From UBA868 sp016776875 (GTDB lineage Bacteria; Pseudomonadota; Gammaproteobacteria; Arenicellales; UBA868), in NCBI GenBank assembly GCA_051201585.1, contig CP179198.1:1054001-1118000 (forward strand): DNA of 64,000 nt. The letters are read 5' to 3'. Numbering within the stretch: position 1 is the stretch's first letter; each line of letters starts with the position of its first letter. The translations under genes and the position numbers were made by a program. Positions 8,747-17,107 of the stretch are shown here, in pieces. The notes under the pieces are model-generated. The model was not told where the DNA came from. It worked only from the letters and a program-made list of their open reading frames with translations, and made no database searches.

Positions 8747-9457
8747 ATGGGAAAACTGCGCCCGGTACATTTTTTTGAGGCAGCTTTTTGGCTGTTGCTC
8801 TCGGCGTTTCTTTATGTCGAATCATTTGATTTCGATCGCAGTATCGAGATTTATAAATTTGGCGCGACCGCATGGCCTCGGACGCTTATTTTATTAATGG
8901 CCTTTGCCGCGCTTGGCCAGCTTTTATTTCAATACTATGCAGGTGATAGTCCGACGGGCTCACTGGGTGCAGCAACCGACGATGGCGCGCAAGAGGCCGC
9001 CCGGAAAGCGGGACACTCCTCCATATCATGGTACGCATCTACTTTTCTGCTGTTAGCGATTCCATTTTTGTACATGCGGGCGCCGGACCTTGTTGGGTTA
9101 ATGACGACGCTGGATAAACAGGGAGTTCATCTGGTTAAGGGTGTGGCTGCCCCAATTTTGTTGGTTGCCTATCTAGTGTTAATGCGGGGCAATCATGTTG
9201 GGGCAATCCTTGCCTTGCCCATCTTTTTTGCTGCGCTACTCGAAGATATGGGTTTTTATGCGATGGCGCCTCTCTTTATAATCGGCGTGACCCTATTAAT
9301 GGGGGAGAGACGTTTGCAATGGATTGCTTTAACCATCGCGCTCATTATGGGGGCCTTGCTCCTGATGTTCGTCAGTCTGCTTTATGTCGGACTGCCAACT
9401 GGAAACTTGAGCCCTTTTTATGAATTTAGCAATCAACTGATTATTCTGCTTCAGTAG
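8747..9457 (+). CDS. Tripartite tricarboxylate transporter small membrane subunit (TctB family)
   Basis: Small integral-membrane subunit, 236 residues from this ATG, with an N-terminal hydrophobic helix (FFEAAFWLLLSAFLYV), a soluble loop containing the characteristic AWPRTLILLM segment, and three or four hydrophobic segments in the C-terminal half. The start was chosen at MGKLRPVHF because the frame upstream of it runs through the 8679-8706 hairpin. It sits between the binding protein and TctA, the canonical order. Sequence conservation in TctB is low, so assignment leans on context and topology. Confidence 0.82.
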   Translation: MGKLRPVHFFEAAFWLLLSAFLYVESFDFDRSIEIYKFGATAWPRTLILLMAFAALGQLLFQYYAGDSPTGSLGAATDDGAQEAARKAGHSSISWYASTFLLLAIPFLYMRAPDLVGLMTTLDKQGVHLVKGVAAPILLVAYLVLMRGNHVGAILALPIFFAALLEDMGFYAMAPLFIIGVTLLMGERRLQWIALTIALIMGALLLMFVSLLYVGLPTGNLSPFYEFSNQLIILLQ

Positions 9458-9476
9458 GGCGGGACACAGGACAGTC

Positions 9477-10970
9477 ATGGACGCTTACGCAAATTTCATT
9501 AATGGCACGATCACGTTGTTTAGTGATCCGATGGGGATTTTAATCTTCTTTGGTGGCGTGGTTGGGGGCATGCTCTTTGGCGCGATCCCGGGGGTAAGCA
9601 TGCTTACGCTTGCTGCAATTTTGTTACCGTTTACCGCCCATTTATCCGCAGAGCACGGCATTATGCTGTTCTCCGTTATTTACTGTACCGGGGTTTATGG
9701 CGGAGCCATAACCGCCATTTTGTTTAATATCCCAGGGGCGCCTGAAAACGCGCCAACCGCCTTCGATGGCTATGCGATGACCAAAAATGGCGAGGCGGGC
9801 CGAGCCGTTGGCGCCGCGGTAATGTGTTCGGCTATCGGTGGCAGCGTGGCAGCTGTAATAATGATGCTGGCCACCGCGCCAATTGCGAATTGGGCAATTT
9901 CGGCGTTTGGCCCGCCCGAGATTTTCGCACTCGTTTTTTTCGGTCTCGCGGTCGCAGCAACCGTGGGGGCCAAGACGCTTTGGAAAGGTTGGCTTTCCAT
10001 TTTGGTTGGACTGCTGATTGCGGTTGTCGGGATGGATCCCGTTGGGGGGATTGAGCGTTATGATTTCAGCATGCCCTATTTGCTCGCGGGCATTCACTTT
10101 ATTCCCACCATTCTTGGATTCTTCGCGGTTTCGGAAATATTTATTCAAGCTGAAAAAAAGGCAACAGGCTCATTTATCGCGCCAAAAATCAGCGTTGATT
10201 TTCCGAGTGTTGCAGAACTGATTGCCCACAAAGTCGCTGTTATTCGTTCGATTGTCATCGGGTTCTTCTGCGGCGTGTTGCCGGGGATCGGGGCTACGCT
10301 TGCGGCCTTTATGGGATATAACGAAGCTGTCCGGTGGTCAAAGGATAAGAGTCAATTCGGCAAAGGTAAGCTTGAGGGTGTGATCTCATCAGAGACTGCA
10401 AACAATGCTGCAACCGGGGCCGCGATGATTCCACTATTGGCGCTGGGCCTTCCAGGCGGCGCGCTGACCGCAATGATGGTGGGCGTGTTCCAAATGCATG
10501 ATATGGAACCCGGACCGCTTGTCTTTCTTAATAGCCCGGATTTGGTTTGGGTCGTATTTGCAGCGATGTTCTTTGCTAATTTATCGATTCTGCTCGTTGG
10601 ATATCTTGAAACGAAAACCATAATTAATCTGCTTCGTATTCCTTTCCAGTTCCTCGCGCCATTAATTCTTTTGCTCGCAACGGTCGGCGCATACGCGGTT
10701 CGCGGCCTTGTGATCGATGTACTGGTCATGTTTATTGCAGGTGCGGCAGGATTTTTTCTCCGCCGGTCAGGGTATTCACTCGCAGGGATCGTCCTTGGAC
10801 TAATTCTTGGCAAAATTGGCGAACAAACTTTTGCCCAAGCGATGCAGATGCTGCATTTTGAATGGCTCGGTTTCCTGGACCGGCCGATTGCCTCTGCACT
10901 AATCGCTGCCGCTTTTTTAACAATTCTGAGCAGTATTTATAGTGCCTTCTTTAAAAAGCACCCCCAATAA
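9477..10970 (+). CDS. Tripartite tricarboxylate transporter large membrane subunit (TctA family)
   Basis: A 497-residue multi-pass permease with the TctA signature glycine-rich segments: GVVGGMLFGAIPGVSMLT near the N-terminus, FFCGVLPGIGATLAAFMGY in the middle and GAAMIPLLALGLPGG after it. About eleven to twelve hydrophobic segments. It uses the ion gradient to import the ligand delivered by the TctC-type protein. It follows the TctB gene by 19 bases with an AGGA ribosome-binding site, completing a full transporter. Confidence 0.93.
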   Translation: MDAYANFINGTITLFSDPMGILIFFGGVVGGMLFGAIPGVSMLTLAAILLPFTAHLSAEHGIMLFSVIYCTGVYGGAITAILFNIPGAPENAPTAFDGYAMTKNGEAGRAVGAAVMCSAIGGSVAAVIMMLATAPIANWAISAFGPPEIFALVFFGLAVAATVGAKTLWKGWLSILVGLLIAVVGMDPVGGIERYDFSMPYLLAGIHFIPTILGFFAVSEIFIQAEKKATGSFIAPKISVDFPSVAELIAHKVAVIRSIVIGFFCGVLPGIGATLAAFMGYNEAVRWSKDKSQFGKGKLEGVISSETANNAATGAAMIPLLALGLPGGALTAMMVGVFQMHDMEPGPLVFLNSPDLVWVVFAAMFFANLSILLVGYLETKTIINLLRIPFQFLAPLILLLATVGAYAVRGLVIDVLVMFIAGAAGFFLRRSGYSLAGIVLGLILGKIGEQTFAQAMQMLHFEWLGFLDRPIASALIAAAFLTILSSIYSAFFKKHPQ

Positions 10971-11156
10971 ATAATAATTCTGATCAATAGGAAGACGCTT
11001 TTCGGCGGCGAGCACTGGGTTGGACTGGAAGAATCAACTGTCACCTTGAATTGGTTTTGAGTGACCCCATCCCGAGATTTCCCAAATTCATGAGCCGTAA
11101 AGAAAAGGGATTTTTTGCGAATAATTAACTGGCTTGGAGTGATTATCCAAAGAGAA

Positions 11157-12026
11157 ATGCTCGATACCTTCACGCGACAATTTATAAAAACATCTGGCGC
11201 AGAAATTCTGGTTCGTTCTGCAGGAGTGGGGGAGCCACTTGTTTTGCTTCACGGCTATCCCCAGACGGGCGTCATGTGGCATCGGGTCGCCAATCAACTC
11301 GCCAGAAATTTTTTTGTAGTCTGTCCAGATCTCCGCGGGTACGGGGACAGTAGCAAGCCAGATGGCGGTTTGAGTCATGAAAAGTATTCAAAGCGCGCGA
11401 TGGGCCAGGATATTATTGAAGTCATGCAGAACTTGGGGTTTAACGAATTTTTTGTTGCCGGCCATGACCGGGGCGGGCGAGTCGCACATCGACTTTCTCT
11501 GGATCACCCGGATAGCATCAAAAAGATCTGCGTGATGGACATTGTGCCGACGGTTTATATGTTCGATCATACAGACCAGAATTTTGCGACCGGCTATTAC
11601 CACTGGTTTTTTTTGATTCAGGGGGAAGGTCTACCGGAGAGAATGATCGGCGCAAATCCAGAATATTATCTACGAATGAAACTAGGGCAATGGAGCGGAG
11701 CAGAGGCGATATTCGATCCGCAAGCGATCAGCGAATATGTGCGATGCTTTAGTGATCCGCGCACAATTCACGCAACCTGTGAAGATTATCGCGCGGCCGC
11801 AGGCATTGACCTTGATCATGATCGAGCTGACCAGGGCGAAAAAATTAAGTGTCCGTTGCTGGCGTTATGGGGTGATCAGGGGTTTATTCAAAAGAATTTT
11901 GATGTGCTTCCGGTTTGGAAAGAATATGCCACAACCGTGTCTGGTGAGGCGCTAGATTGCGGCCATTTTCTTCCGGAGGAGCGGCCAGATGAGGTGATTG
12001 ATTGCTTGACTCGTTTTTTTGTCTAG
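11157..12026 (+). CDS. Alpha/beta-hydrolase of the haloacetate (fluoroacetate) dehalogenase type
   Basis: Predicted 289-residue hydrolase cleaving the carbon-halogen bond of haloacetates. With this ATG start, residues align one-for-one with the set described for the Rhodopseudomonas palustris fluoroacetate dehalogenase: nucleophile Asp104 in GHDRGGR with carboxylate-binding Arg105 and Arg108, acid Asp128 (MDIVPT), base His270 (CGHFLP), and the halide pocket His149-Trp150 (YYHWFF) and Tyr211. DLRGYGDSSKP is also typical. A TTG 42 bases upstream would add 14 residues unlike the family; the ATG is preferred. It follows a carboxylate transporter and precedes an acyl-CoA ligase, so import, dehalogenation and activation could be linked. 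A related epoxide-hydrolase-like activity is the main alternative. Confidence 0.8.
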   Translation: MLDTFTRQFIKTSGAEILVRSAGVGEPLVLLHGYPQTGVMWHRVANQLARNFFVVCPDLRGYGDSSKPDGGLSHEKYSKRAMGQDIIEVMQNLGFNEFFVAGHDRGGRVAHRLSLDHPDSIKKICVMDIVPTVYMFDHTDQNFATGYYHWFFLIQGEGLPERMIGANPEYYLRMKLGQWSGAEAIFDPQAISEYVRCFSDPRTIHATCEDYRAAAGIDLDHDRADQGEKIKCPLLALWGDQGFIQKNFDVLPVWKEYATTVSGEALDCGHFLPEERPDEVIDCLTRFFV

Positions 12027-12442
12027 CAATTGGCGTTATTGAGGCTGCCGTCGGGCATGGTGGTCTCACAAAAAATGGCTTCATCAAGATTGCGGGATTC
12101 GGAGATGACCGCGTCGAGGAGCGTTGCGCCGCGCAAGTCTGCGCCCGATAGATTTGCCCAGATAAAGTTCGCTTGGGAGAGGTTGCTATATCGAAGATCG
12201 GCTTGTCTCAGATTAGTCCTCATGAAGTTAACATCCTGCAGGTTAGCGCCAGATAAGTCGGCGCGCTCTAAACGTTTATAGCTGAGCTTCTGTATTGGAG
12301 AGGTCACAGTTTTGACAAGCGTTAGTCGTTGCAAGCATCATTCGCTCCTGGAGTTTGGGGACTGATACATCCCATTGATGAGCAGAAACTCCCGATAAAG
12401 TTAATGATGAGATAATAAAAAGCTCGCAATCAGAATGCGCAT
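12023..12442 (-). pseudogene. Pentapeptide-repeat secreted protein, apparently disrupted by two compensating frameshifts
   Basis: The C-terminal part is a clear pentapeptide-repeat domain (ADLSGANL, RQADLRYSNL, WANLSGADL) in one frame back to about 12300. Upstream, a second frame encodes a plausible mature N-terminus (SAHQWDVSVPKLQE then NACQNCDLS). The signal-peptide start (MRILIASFLLS, good AGGAG RBS just before the ATG at 12442) is again in the first frame and hits a TAA after 13 codons. One base missing near 12403-12412 and one extra base near 12297-12303 would restore a single 140-codon reading frame; deleting the extra base also restores the five-residue period. Either a decayed gene or two sequencing errors. 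Its stop overlaps the end of the convergent hydrolase gene. Confidence 0.65.
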
Positions 12443-12511
12443 CGTTAGGCTCCTAGAGACATTGGTTCAAAAAACTATATCAAAAATCACCTGTTTTTCA
12501 AGAGAGAGAAT

Positions 12512-14083
12512 ATGGAAATATCGCTAACGCCCATGGAATTTGCGCGACGGGCAAGAAGACTTTACTCGGAATCTGAGGCAGTCGTGGATGGGGAACTTAG
12601 ATTGACCTACGGGCAATTCTTTGAGCGGTGCGATCGATGGTCAAAAGCGTTGCAAGGTATGGGGGTTCAGAAAGGGGATCGGGTTGCATACATTGCTCCC
12701 AACACGCATTCCCATCTTGAGGCTTACTACGCCGTGCCCCAGATTGGAGCCGTTCTTGTGCCGATCAATTATCGCCTTAAGTCGGATGAATTTGAGTACA
12801 TCCTCAATCACTGCGGTGCAAAAGTGCTTTGTGTGCATCCTGATTTTTATGACGCAATAGATGGTATTCGCGGTCAAATAAAAACAGTCGAGGCATTTAT
12901 AGGTCTCGAAGACGCGCTGCCGGACTGGATAGACTACGAGGCGCAGATTCATCAACATGACGCCTCATTTGAGCCTGTAGAGATTGATGAGCTGGATCTG
13001 ATTACGATCAACTACACCAGTGGAACCACGGCCCGACCTAAAGGCGTGATGATCACGCACCGTAATGCCTATATCAATATCATGGGAACCCTGGCGCATC
13101 ATCACCTCACACCGCAAGACCGTTACCTGTGGACACTTCCAATGTTTCATGCGAACGGCTGGACCTTTACCTGGATAAACACGGCTCGCGGAATGACCCA
13201 TGTTTGTCTACGCAAAGTTGAGCCTGCTGTCATTTATGATCTCATTAACAGGGAAAAAATAACCATGTTTTGTGCGGCGCCAACGGTGCTTATTGGGATC
13301 GCGAACGCGCCGGAAGAGACTCGCAGAACCGCTCCGAGAGGCGTCCGTCTTTTTACCGCTGGCGCACCACCGGCCGCTGCGACTATTGAGTTAATTGAAA
13401 AGGATCTCGGATGGGAATTAACCCACGTTTATGGATTAACAGAAACTGCCCCTTTGATCACCGTATGTGAGCCTCGCGACGCGCACGCCAAACTCTCGAT
13501 CGAGGAGCGCTCAAAAGTAAAAGCCCGACAAGGTGTTGAACTGGTCAGTTCGGGTGAAGTTCGGGTAGTCGATGAGAATGGCGATGAAGTTTCTCCGGAT
13601 GGCAAGACTTTAGGGGAGATTACGGTTAGAGGAAATGTGGTGATGGCGGGTTACTACAATGACGTAAATGCGACTGAAGCAGCGATTCGTGACGGCTGGT
13701 TTTTTTCGGGTGACGCGGCGGTTGTGCATCCCGATGGATATATTGAGATACGGGATCGCTTTAAGGACGTGATCATTAGTGGCGGGGAAAATATTTCTTC
13801 GGTTGAGCTTGAGGGATGTTTGCTGACTCACCCTGCCGTACAAGAAGTGGCAGTCGTGGGAATGCCGCATGAGAAATGGGGCGAAAGCCCACATGCTTTC
13901 GTGGTGCTCAAGGAGGGTGTTGAGGCGACTGCAGAGAATCTAAAATTTCATGTGCGTGATCGGCTTGCGCACTTCAAGACGCCACAGATGATCAGTTTTG
14001 TTGAAGATTTGCCGAAAACAGCGACGGGAAAAGTGCAAAAATATGTGTTGAGAAAAAGTGCGCCGGGTATTGTTCGCCAATAG
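12512..14083 (+). CDS. AMP-forming acyl-CoA synthetase (fatty-acid/short-chain acyl type)
   Basis: ANL-superfamily ligase of 523 residues that adenylates a carboxylate and transfers it to CoA. Motifs: the phosphate-binding loop INYTSGTTARPKGV, the THVYGLTET segment, DGWFFSGDAAV, the hinge RFKDVIISGGENISS and the catalytic-lysine end PKTATGKVQKY. It resembles medium-chain and 3-methylmercaptopropionate-type ligases (FadD-like/DmdB-like), which cannot be separated by eye. It starts from ATG after a GAGAG ribosome-binding site. Given the DddP gene elsewhere in the window, a role in acrylate or methylthiopropionate activation is possible but unproven. Confidence 0.85.
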   Translation: MEISLTPMEFARRARRLYSESEAVVDGELRLTYGQFFERCDRWSKALQGMGVQKGDRVAYIAPNTHSHLEAYYAVPQIGAVLVPINYRLKSDEFEYILNHCGAKVLCVHPDFYDAIDGIRGQIKTVEAFIGLEDALPDWIDYEAQIHQHDASFEPVEIDELDLITINYTSGTTARPKGVMITHRNAYINIMGTLAHHHLTPQDRYLWTLPMFHANGWTFTWINTARGMTHVCLRKVEPAVIYDLINREKITMFCAAPTVLIGIANAPEETRRTAPRGVRLFTAGAPPAAATIELIEKDLGWELTHVYGLTETAPLITVCEPRDAHAKLSIEERSKVKARQGVELVSSGEVRVVDENGDEVSPDGKTLGEITVRGNVVMAGYYNDVNATEAAIRDGWFFSGDAAVVHPDGYIEIRDRFKDVIISGGENISSVELEGCLLTHPAVQEVAVVGMPHEKWGESPHAFVVLKEGVEATAENLKFHVRDRLAHFKTPQMISFVEDLPKTATGKVQKYVLRKSAPGIVRQ

Positions 14084-14110
14084 ATAATATTGCTGTGAGC
14101 GTGCTCAACT

Positions 14111-14431
14111 TTAATTCAACCACTCGCCCTCAGGCGCGGAGTCAATTTCTTTTCCAGCCACCCACCGCCCCTGAAACTGGAAGCCTTCTTCTTCCATTTG
14201 CGCAAAAAAATGTTTCGGATCATTGCCTTCGATATGGGCTTGATGGGCATCTGCGCTAATGAAGATTTGTGTGTAGAGAAATACGTTGGGATTATCAGTT
14301 ACGCGAGAAACAAAAAACTGCTTCATTCCAGGCTGATTCTCAAGACAAGCATACCGATATTCATTGATTAATTGCTCGATACGCTCAAGATCTCCCTCAA
14401 CGACAGCGGTAACGTGAACGATATAGGTCAT
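14111..14431 (-). CDS. ABM-domain (antibiotic biosynthesis monooxygenase-like) small protein
   Basis: A 106-residue dimeric alpha/beta-barrel type protein: an opening beta strand (YIVHVTAVV), a helix with ERIEQLINEYR, then PGMKQFFVSRV and FLYTQIFISADAHQAHI, the usual ABM layout. These proteins are cofactor-free oxygenases, haem degraders or simple binding proteins. The start codon overlaps the stop of the cysteine synthase gene by four bases, so the two are translationally coupled. Specific activity unknown. Confidence 0.75.
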   Translation of the reverse strand: MTYIVHVTAVVEGDLERIEQLINEYRYACLENQPGMKQFFVSRVTDNPNVFLYTQIFISADAHQAHIEGNDPKHFFAQMEEEGFQFQGRWVAGKEIDSAPEGEWLN

Positions 14432-15345
14432 GTGCCAGTCCAGAGTTCAGTGCTTAAATAACGCTCGCCCGTATCTGCAAGGATGGCGAGAAGTTGCTTA
14501 TCTTTTGCTTCTTTCTGTTTTGCATATTCGAGCATCCCCACGATGGCCGCCCCACAAGATATGCCGCAAAAAATACCTTCTTCCTCGGCGAGTCTGCGAG
14601 TGATGCCGATTGCATCATCCGCATTAACTGGGATAATCGAATCGTACGCATTTTGATCAAGCGTGTCCGGAATAAAGCTGGGCGTGGTTCCCATGATGCG
14701 GTGTTTCCGTCCTATTCCCTGGGAGAGCATTGGGGATTCATCAGGCTCTGTCACAATAATCTGAATATCCGGAATCGCCGAACGCAGAATTGGCGAGATT
14801 CCACTCACCGTTCCGCCAGTTCCGGTTGTACAAATAACCGCGCCAAGATCGACTCCAAAATCTTCAAGAATTTCTGTCGCGGTGGTTTTATGAGATAGCG
14901 GGTTTGCGGGATTAAAATGTTGACCGACAAAGAAGTAACCATGCTCTTTCTCAAGGCGCCTGGCCTCTTCAATCGCACCAACGGTTCCCTTTTCTGCCGG
15001 CGTGAGCACAAGCGTCGCGCCATAGGCCAGAAGAATTGATTTGCGTTCTTCACTCATATCTGCCGACATTACAAAGACAGCCGGATAGCCTTTGACCGCG
15101 GCGACCATCGCCAGTCCGATGCCGGTATTGCCAGACGTTGGCTCAATAATAGTGTCACCCGGCTTTAAGACGCCTCGAGCTTCAGCATCTTCAATCATGT
15201 TCAGGGCGGGTCGGTCTTTAACCGAGCCGCCCGGGTTGAAACTTTCGAGTTTTACCCAAAGAGAGCGTGCAAAACCAGGATCAAAATGATTCAGTTTCAC
15301 AACAGGCGTCTGACCAATAGCGCTTAGGATATTTTCATGCTTCAT
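14428..15345 (-). CDS. cysK: Cysteine synthase A (O-acetylserine sulfhydrylase)
   Basis: Fold-type II PLP enzyme making cysteine from O-acetylserine and sulfide. The PLP lysine is Lys43 in NPGGSVKDR; the substrate loop is PTSGNTGIGLAMVAA; the phosphate cup is TTGTGGTVSGI. Length (305) and the KLESFNPGGS context match CysK better than CysM, though the B isozyme is not excluded. It reads into the ABM-domain gene (four-base overlap). A TauE-type sulfur exporter lies a few kilobases away but not in the same unit. Confidence 0.9.
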   Translation of the reverse strand: MKHENILSAIGQTPVVKLNHFDPGFARSLWVKLESFNPGGSVKDRPALNMIEDAEARGVLKPGDTIIEPTSGNTGIGLAMVAAVKGYPAVFVMSADMSEERKSILLAYGATLVLTPAEKGTVGAIEEARRLEKEHGYFFVGQHFNPANPLSHKTTATEILEDFGVDLGAVICTTGTGGTVSGISPILRSAIPDIQIIVTEPDESPMLSQGIGRKHRIMGTTPSFIPDTLDQNAYDSIIPVNADDAIGITRRLAEEEGIFCGISCGAAIVGMLEYAKQKEAKDKQLLAILADTGERYLSTELWTGT

Positions 15346-15396
15346 GTAAATATTTTACCGTCTAAGCTTGTGACGCGCGACGAGATTTACTAACGA

Positions 15397-16104
15397 TCAG
15401 TGATTAATAAATTGATGGTAAGTAATGTTAACAGGGGAGACCGATCTTAACGCAACTGATGCTCGATAGAAGTGCGGCGCTTCTAGGTGATAAAGACGAG
15501 ACTGACCCAGGTCTGCCGGATTCCATGTTGTCGTGAGCAGTTTTGCAGGGGAGGTCGGATCGACGTTTACCGTAAATTGATCCAACGGCAAAGATAGGCC
15601 ATCGCCGTGTAGTTTGATATAGGCTTCTTTTTGAGTCCAACAACAGAAGAAAGCCTCGGCTTGGACATCGACTGGCAGAGCGCTTAGCACTTTAAACTCC
15701 GCGGGCGCAAAGAACCGTTTGGCAATATCAATCCATCCATGATGAGCAGGCGGACGCATGAATTCGAGATCAATACCGAGTGGTATTGAATCATTGATTC
15801 CAAAATATGCCCAGTCTTTCGCATGCGATAAATTAAATTCGATAGTGTTGTGAGCCAAATACGGTTTGCCTTTATCGCCGTAGTCAAATTCAATCAGCGT
15901 TGGGCTAATGTCCAGTCGCTCTGCAAGCAAAACTTTCATCGCCCCGCGACAAATCACAAAACGATCTCGATCCCGATCAAATAGAAAACGATTGGCTCGA
16001 GCGAGTTCATCTTGATTGAGATATGTTTTATAACGGTCTAGTTGATCTTCAACTTTTGACAGTTGAATTTTCCAGACGTTGAGTTCTACAGGAGAGCGAG
16101 TCAT
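15397..16104 (-). CDS. 4'-phosphopantetheinyl transferase (Sfp type)
   Basis: A 235-residue enzyme that attaches phosphopantetheine from CoA to carrier proteins. Family motifs: KGKPYL, the magnesium-binding GIDLEF, and FFCCWTQKEAYIKLHGDGLSLPL (the W-x-x-KEA block, seen in parts). The length suits the broad-specificity Sfp/EntD group rather than the ~125-residue AcpS. No polyketide or non-ribosomal peptide synthase is present in the window, so it may serve a fatty-acid or distant carrier protein. It lies 15 bases downstream of the EamA gene, likely in the same transcript. Confidence 0.88.
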   Translation of the reverse strand: MTRSPVELNVWKIQLSKVEDQLDRYKTYLNQDELARANRFLFDRDRDRFVICRGAMKVLLAERLDISPTLIEFDYGDKGKPYLAHNTIEFNLSHAKDWAYFGINDSIPLGIDLEFMRPPAHHGWIDIAKRFFAPAEFKVLSALPVDVQAEAFFCCWTQKEAYIKLHGDGLSLPLDQFTVNVDPTSPAKLLTTTWNPADLGQSRLYHLEAPHFYRASVALRSVSPVNITYHQFINH

Positions 16105-16119
16105 CGGTCGATGATTAGA

Positions 16120-16989
16120 TTAGAGCGAAGTGTGGCGTGTGTTCGATTTGGAAAACACGATAAGACTCACGCCGGCTAATATCGTAACGCCGCCGAGCAG
16201 AACTTCTAAAGAGGGTCTTTCACCGAGGAGCAACACTGAAAAGAGAACAGTAAATACGGGAAGCACTAATAAAACGGGCATGACATGTGACACAGGGTTT
16301 CGGGAAAGCACGGTAAACCAGATGCCGTAGCCGACGACTGTCATTATTAATCCGAGATAGGCAACACTCGCCCAGCCCATCCATGAGGCATTCATGAGTG
16401 CATCGATTTGCCCGGTTTCAAAAATCAACGATCCAAGTAGCATCTGAGGCGCTGCGATAACGCCAATCCAGGCAATGCCGGTCAAGCCATCGATCTGTGA
16501 ACTGATCCGTTTATACATGATTTGGCCAATTGCCCATACTAAAGCGCCACTCGCGGTGAGGAGAATGCCTTCTAACTGACCACTGAGGCCCGGTTTTCCC
16601 GCAATAAGCGCAATGCCAATAAATGAAACTGTCATTCCGATAATTCTTAGCAACCCGGGACGCTCCCTAAAAATAATGACAGCCAAGAGCACACTAAAAG
16701 GCACTTCTAGCTGAACAATAATTCCCCCGAGGGATGCGTCGATCATTGATAGGCCAGTAAAAGTGAGGCCGTATTGGACGGTTGACCCCACTAGAGATAT
16801 CCAGAATAGGTCTTTCAGGCAGTGTCGAGGAATCGGAACAAACCAGACTAAAATAAGGCCCGCAATAAAGAATCGCATGCTCATCAGTAATAAGGGTGGA
16901 AACTCATTGAGAGCCGCTTTAGCGACAGTGAATCCCAGAGCCCAAGTGAGAGGGACCAGTAGCGCCAAAAGGAGTTCTCGAGTTTTCAT
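16120..16989 (-). CDS. EamA/DMT-family transporter
   Basis: Ten-helix drug/metabolite transporter of 289 residues formed from two EamA repeats: the first begins LLLALLVPLTWALGFTVAKAAL, seen here as a hydrophobic start with PLTWALGF, and the second begins at LTASGALVWAIGQIMYK. RFFIAGLILVW and LGERPSLEVLLGG are typical. EamA proteins usually export amino acids or other metabolites. It is the first gene of a minus-strand pair with the phosphopantetheinyl transferase. Confidence 0.85.
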   Translation of the reverse strand: MKTRELLLALLVPLTWALGFTVAKAALNEFPPLLLMSMRFFIAGLILVWFVPIPRHCLKDLFWISLVGSTVQYGLTFTGLSMIDASLGGIIVQLEVPFSVLLAVIIFRERPGLLRIIGMTVSFIGIALIAGKPGLSGQLEGILLTASGALVWAIGQIMYKRISSQIDGLTGIAWIGVIAAPQMLLGSLIFETGQIDALMNASWMGWASVAYLGLIMTVVGYGIWFTVLSRNPVSHVMPVLLVLPVFTVLFSVLLLGERPSLEVLLGGVTILAGVSLIVFSKSNTRHTSL

Positions 16990-17107
16990 AATTTATGTCG
17001 GGCCAACAATAGCCAATGCGGGGATGATGTGCTGATTTGGAAAATTAATTGGCAAGAGGCTGGCATTGAAGTAGTCTTTCGAGGATTAAAGTCATGAGAA
17101 TATTTAG

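Noticed and set aside
9642..10148. 168-codon minus-strand frame inside the TctA gene
   Set aside because: Low-complexity, basic/Asn-rich composition typical of an antisense shadow; TctA is certain on the other strand.
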